DNA of 64,000 bases from Adiantum capillus-veneris (Eukaryota; Streptophyta; Polypodiopsida; Polypodiales; Pteridaceae), in contig CM043964.1 in NCBI GenBank assembly GCA_014529385.2, positions 4,396,997 through 4,460,996 of the forward strand, read 5' to 3'. Each line of letters opens with the position of its first letter. The stretch's first letter is position 1. Positions 59,580 to 64,000 of the stretch are shown piece by piece. The notes beneath the pieces are model-generated. The model did not search any database. It saw only the letters and a program-made list of their open reading frames with translations, and was not told where the DNA came from. Made by a program: the position numbers and the translations under genes.

Positions 59580-61918
59580 TTGGCACTTGTTCATAGTGAT
59601 TTGTGTGGACCTATGCCTAACCTATCTCTAGGGGGAGCTTCTTACTTTATGACATTTATAGATGATTACTCGAGGAAAGTATGGGTTTACTTTCTCAAGC
59701 ACAAGGATGAAGCGTTTAGTGTTTTCAAAACTTTTGTGACACTTGTGGAGAATCAGAGTGGCAAGAAGCTTAAATGTTTACGACTGACAATGGTGGAGAG
59801 TATGTTTCAAAGGCCTTTCAGGACTTTTGTGAGTCAAAAGGTATAAAACGTAAACTTACTGCTCCTTACAATCCTCCTCAAAATGGTGTTGCTGAGAGGA
59901 TGAATAGGACCATACAAGAGAAGGTCAGAAGTATGTTGTCTAATGCACAACTGCCAAATGGGTTTTGGGATGAAGTTGTATCAACAGCTGTTCATCTTGT
60001 AAATAGATCTCCTAGCAAGGTTTTGCAGAAGGATTCAGTGCCAGAGATGGTATGGTCAGGCAAAATGCCCTCATACAAGCATCTCAGAGTCTTTGGTTGT
60101 GAGGCATATACTCACTTTAATGAGTCCAAATATCATTCTAAACCAGAGAGGGTTGAGGAGATTAGAAGAGTTGTCTTCCAAGAAGATGGACCTGCACGTG
60201 CAAGACAAAATGTCAGGGCTCAAGAGGAGCAAGGACAGGATAGAGTGGAACCACAGGTTGTGGCTGAGCCTGAGCCACCTATTGTGCGTAGATCTGGACG
60301 TGTCACACGACCTCCTGATAGGTTTGTTCCATCTATGAACTATGTCATGTTGACTGATTGCAATGAGCCTTCATGTTACAAGGAAGCAGTGCAAATGAAG
60401 GACTCCGGGAATTGGAAATTGGCCATGCAGTCAAAGATGACAGCTCTGCATAAAAACAAGACATGGAAGCTAGTTAAATTACCATAGGGAAAAAAGGCTC
60501 TACCTTGTAAATGGGTTTACAGGTATAAGATCACCGCTCATGATAGTCAGCCAAAGTACAAAGCAAGGCTTGTTGCCAAGGGCTTTAAGCAAGAACAAGG
60601 CATTGACTTTGATGAAGTCTTCTCTCTGGTGGTCAAGATGACTACATTGAGATGCTTTCTTGCATTGGTTGCCATATTAGATTTGGTGTTGCACCAAATG
60701 GATGTCAAGACAGCGTTCTTGCATGGTGATTTAGATGTGGAAATTTCCATGCAGCAGCCAGAAGGGTTTGTTGAGAAAGGCAAGGAAGATTGGGTATGCC
60801 AGTTGTTAAAGAGTCTTTATGGCTTAAAACAATCACCGAGGGCATGGTACCATAAATTCCACAAGTTTATGCTTTCTCAAGGCTACAAACGTAGTGAGTT
60901 CGATCACTGTCTATATACAAAGAAGGCTAAGGATGGCAGTTGGCTGATCCTTATTTTGTATGTGGATGACATGTTGATTGCTGGCAAGCACTTGTAAGAA
61001 ATTTCAGCTTTGAAGTCAAAGATGGCAAAATCGTTTGACATGAAAGACATGGGTGAGGCAAGTCATATACTTGGTATGCGCATTGAGAGAGACAGATCAA
61101 AGAAGTTGATTTGGTTATCTCAAACAGAGTATATTGACAAGGTTTTGCAACGTTTCAATATGGAGAAGGGAAAGGCATTGAGTGTTCCATTGCCACCATA
61201 TGTGAAACTTAGCAAACAAGATTGTCCTGTGTCTGAGGAAGAACAGGCTGAACTGGATAAGATTCCATATGCGTCTGCAGTGGGTAGTTTGATGTATGCA
61301 ATGATTGCTACTCGCCCAGACATTGCATTTGCAGTGGGAGTAGTAAGTCGATACATGTCAAACCCAGGCAAGAAACATTGGGAGGCAGTGAAAGGAATAT
61401 TGAGATACCTGAAAGCTACAAGGAGTATGCGTATATGCTATGGGAGTTAGGAGCTAAGTGTAAAGGGTTTTATAGACTCAGATTATGCAGGTGACTTAGA
61501 CAGCCGAAGGTCTACGTCAGGGTATGTCTTTACATTGGCTGGTGGAGCAGTATCATGGCGTTCTAGATTACAAGATTGTGTTACTCAGTCTACTACAGAG
61601 GCTGAATATGTTGCAGTATCAGAGGCATGCAAAGAATCAATTTGGCTTAATCGACTAGTAACAGATTTGGGAATCAAAGAAGAGATGCCTGTGTTATATT
61701 GTGATAGTCAAAGTGCTATACAATTGGCTCGCAATCCAGTTTATCACTCAAAGACAAAGCATGTGGATGTGAAGTATCATTTCATCAGGGAAATGCTCGA
61801 GGATAAGCAACTTCAGCTTGTCAAAGTTCACACCACAGAAAATCCTGCTGATCTACTTACAAAAGGACTTCCCTCAGAGAGCTTTGCACATTTTCGCAAG
61901 CAGTTAGGTGTAGGGTAG
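59580..61918 (+). pseudogene. Copia A2 integrase, RT and RNase H
   Basis: Integrase HSDLCGPM, then a missing C near 59783 shifts into a frame with TDNGGEYVSKAF and QNGVAERMNRT. A 46-codon in-frame deletion lies at about 60116 (A1 has the VPKEF to NDVH segment between TH and FNESKYH). Stops: TAG 60485-60487 (CAG in A1), TAA 60995-60997 (GAA in A1), TAG 61448-61450 (CAG in A1). RT motifs HQMDVKTAFLHGDLDVE, LYGLKQSPRAWYHKF and LYVDDMLIAGKHL are intact. RNase H has STTEAEYVAVSEA, YCDSQSAIQLARNP and HVDVKYHFIRE, ending FRKQLGVG. It would have been a full pol; now five fragments. Confidence 0.95.
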
Positions 61919-62007
61919 TACATCACTTCTCTACATCTCTTGTATATTAGCTCGTATAGTAGCTTCTCTCACACTTAAAGTACCACATTGGACTTTAAGT
62001 GGGAGGT

Positions 62008-62199
62008 TGTTGGGGTATAAAGACCAATGTGGTCGCCCAGGTAAGTGGGCGGGCCGCCAGGTATGTACACATATTCTTTTGTAAAAATCTAATAATAACT
62101 CACTATGCTCTACACATTACAGTAGAGCGAGTTCACCATATCGTCGTGCTCTTCTTCTCGCACTCTCTCTCGCGTCGCACTTCCGCTCGTACTCCTTCA
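62008..62199 (+). repeat. Copia A2 3' LTR
   Basis: 192 bp, five differences from the 5' LTR, followed by CAAGG. Confidence 0.96.
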
Positions 62200-62204
62200 C
62201 AAGG

Positions 62205-64000
62205 GTGTGCTAGAAAGAGGAGAGTGACCAATATCAACCAGGATTTGTCGAAGCCAAATCAACTCACGAGCTGCAAGTGATGCCGCAACATATTCTGACT
62301 CAGTCGTAGAAACTGCAACACAACGTGGTTTCTTACTGGTCCAAGAAACAAGACAACCATTTATAAAGAAGAAATTTCCACTAGTAGATCGCATAGATAA
62401 ATGTGAGCTTGCCTAGTCTGCATCTGTGTAACCCAAAAGAGAGAGAGATTGCATAGAATCCGATGTGAGTTGTCGTCGATAGACTAAACCAAAATCTGTA
62501 GTGCCTTTCAAGTATTTCAATACACGCTTTGCAGCAGACCAATGCTTAAGAGAAGGACATGCAAGATGTTGTCCAAGATAATTAGCAGCAAACAGAATAT
62601 CAGGACGAGTGTTCATGCCAACAAACTAAAGACATCCAATCAAGTTAGCATAAGGTTGATTTGTGACAAGTTGACCGCCATTGTCAGAAGTATTCTTCGT
62701 AGAGCTCGCAAGACAAGGTGTGTTGGCTGAATGTGCAGATTCCATACCAAATTTTTGAATAGTATCTGCAATAAACTTTGACTGTCGAAGGAATAAAATA
62801 CCTTTTGTACAGTTCCGTTGGATTTGAATGCCAAGACAAGAGTGAATCTCTCCAAGATCCACCATATCGAATGCAGAAGACAATAAGTTTTTCACTTGCT
62901 GAAGAAATCCCAAATCATTGGAAACAAGGATGGTATCATCCACATAAAGAGAAAGAATCACAAAACTCCTACCTTGGCATTTTATGTATAAGTTGGGGTC
63001 TGACCAGCAAGAGATGAATCCTTTAGAGGTGAGAAAAAGATCAAATTTTGTATACCAGGCTCGCCAAGCTTGTTTGGGACCATATAGTGCCTTACGGAGT
63101 TGAACAACAAGGTCTTATTTACCTGGAATAACAAACCCTTCTGGTTGTTCCATATAAATTTCCTCTTCCAAGTCACCATTAAGAAAAGCAGTTCGCACAT
63201 CCATTTGATGAGCTTCTAAATCAAACTGAACAGCAAATGCCAATAAAACTCAAACACTTGTAATGCGAACAACTGGTGAAAAAGTCTCTTGATAATCAAC
63301 ACCAGCTTCTTGGGAGTAACCTTTTGCAACTAAGTGCGCCTTGAACTTGTCAAAAGATCCATCTGCTTTTACTTTTGTCTTATACACCCACTTACATTTA
63401 ATAGCTGTACGACCAGGAGGTAATTCAGTTAGTATCCATGTACCTTTAGAGATAAGAGAATCATACTCTGCTTCCATAGCCTCTTGCCATTGATCCTTTT
63501 GTCGTGAAGAGATAGCTTCATCATAAGTAACGGGATCTTCAGAAGTAGAAAAAGCATTATCAGCAATATCGTCATCATAAACATGACATGAGCCATGTTC
63601 AAAATCAGTAGGCAGATCAACAAAAATATCAATATCATCATTGGCAACACTTGGAATGGATGGTTGTGAAGAGGAAAGTTGCTCTATAGGAAGAGTTTCA
63701 TCTTCTGAAAGAAATGGAAAAGCTTGAAGCAATGATTTAGTATCATCAGAATCATCCATGGACCATGAGCCTCCCATAAGATGTTCGTTAAAAGTAGCAT
63801 CACGATTCACAATTACTTTCTTGGAGGAAGGGTCATAGAATTTGTGGCCTTTGGAAGTGTCAGAATATCCAATAAAAATAACTTTAAGACCATGAGCATC
63901 AAGCTTTGTTCGTGTTTCTTTGGGAACATGAATATAAGCAATACATCCAAAGGTTCGAAAATGAGATACAGAAGGAATGACACCTGTCCATGCTGTGATG
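62205..64000 (-). pseudogene. Copia C integrase end, RT and RNase H, partial
   Basis: Minus-strand copia pol entering from the right edge. 64000-63811 encodes the end of integrase (FRTFGCIAYIHVPKETRTKL, GYSDTSKGHKFY). 63810-63250 has an acidic spacer and RT start (KCKWVYKTKVKADGSFDKFK, VDYQETFSPVVRITSV) and ends at a TGA. After it come MDVRTAFLNGDLEEEIYMEQ, WRAWYTKF and catalytic LSLYVDDTILVSND (YVDD, 62961-62626). RNase H: NTRPDILFAANYLGQHL, GYTDAD then a stop, RSTSGNFFFINGCLVSW, STTESEYVAASLAAREL, ending at the copia A2 insertion. At least four stops break it. It is a third copia family in the window. Confidence 0.92.

Larger units (their letters stand above)
56783..62199 (+). mobile_element. 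Copia A2: Ty1/copia retrotransposon nested in copia C
   Basis: A 5417-bp element with 192-bp LTRs (56783-56974 and 62008-62199) and target duplications CAAGG at 56778-56782 and 62200-62204. The LTRs differ at 5 of 192 positions, fewer than A1. PBS TGGTATCAGAGCTC at 56977-56990; PPT AAGTGGGAGGT at 61997-62007. It is the same family as A1 but on the opposite strand. The coding region is broken by two 1-nt deletions, four stops and one 46-codon deletion. Confidence 0.97.

Overview
The window is repeat-rich nuclear DNA, almost certainly from a land plant with a large genome. The evidence is Ty1/copia elements primed by initiator-Met tRNA, Ty3/gypsy polyproteins, long GA/CA microsatellites, a retrocopy of a plant-type ribosomal protein L8 (uL2) mRNA, and stop codons that often look like decayed CAG codons, as expected of CHG-methylated DNA. 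A LINE with a coiled-coil plus RRM-like ORF1 and a gypsy lineage that recalls fungal elements suggest a fern or another non-flowering plant; that is inference. I found no intact host gene, RNA gene or CRISPR array. Layout: 1-4566 holds the 5' part of a LINE on the minus strand with two fully open ORFs 6 nt apart, bordered by a (TG)n(AG)n microsatellite. 5409-18418 is gypsy A (minus strand, 1189-bp LTRs, 4-bp target duplication CCGG). Its 3' LTR is split by copia A1 (6501-11991, 192-bp LTRs, duplication ATATC), and its reverse transcriptase core is deleted. 18419-21967 has no recognisable gene and a (CT)n tract. 21968-51586 is a heavily rearranged gypsy B (plus strand). Its gag is split by copia B (23342-29958, 227-bp LTRs, duplication TTAAT), which carries a 1.6-kb insert with imperfect inverted repeats. 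From 31161 the gypsy B body (linker, RT, RNase H, a ~4.9-kb non-coding insert with an RPL8 retropseudogene, integrase and a second retropepsin-like domain) is directly duplicated: unit 1 is 31161-40890 and unit 2 is 40891-51133. 51587-53363 is non-coding and may contain a gypsy LTR and primer site. 53364-56535 is a decayed, coiled-coil-rich gag-like region of unrecognised family. 56541-64000 holds copia C (minus strand, running off the right edge), cut inside its RNase H by copia A2 (56783-62199, duplication CAAGG), a second copy of the copia A family. The parts relate by nesting rather than by pathway. LTR divergence counted by eye (gypsy A about 7% over the first ~190 nt, A1 8/192, copia B 8/227, A2 5/192) agrees with the nesting order. 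All the LTR polyproteins are broken; only the LINE ORFs look intact. I see no previously undescribed cellular system. The most interesting items are the post-integrase second protease-like domain, the 10-kb tandem duplication, the LINE architecture and its possible preference for GA tracts, and the copia B insert with regularly spaced facing CCAAT motifs.
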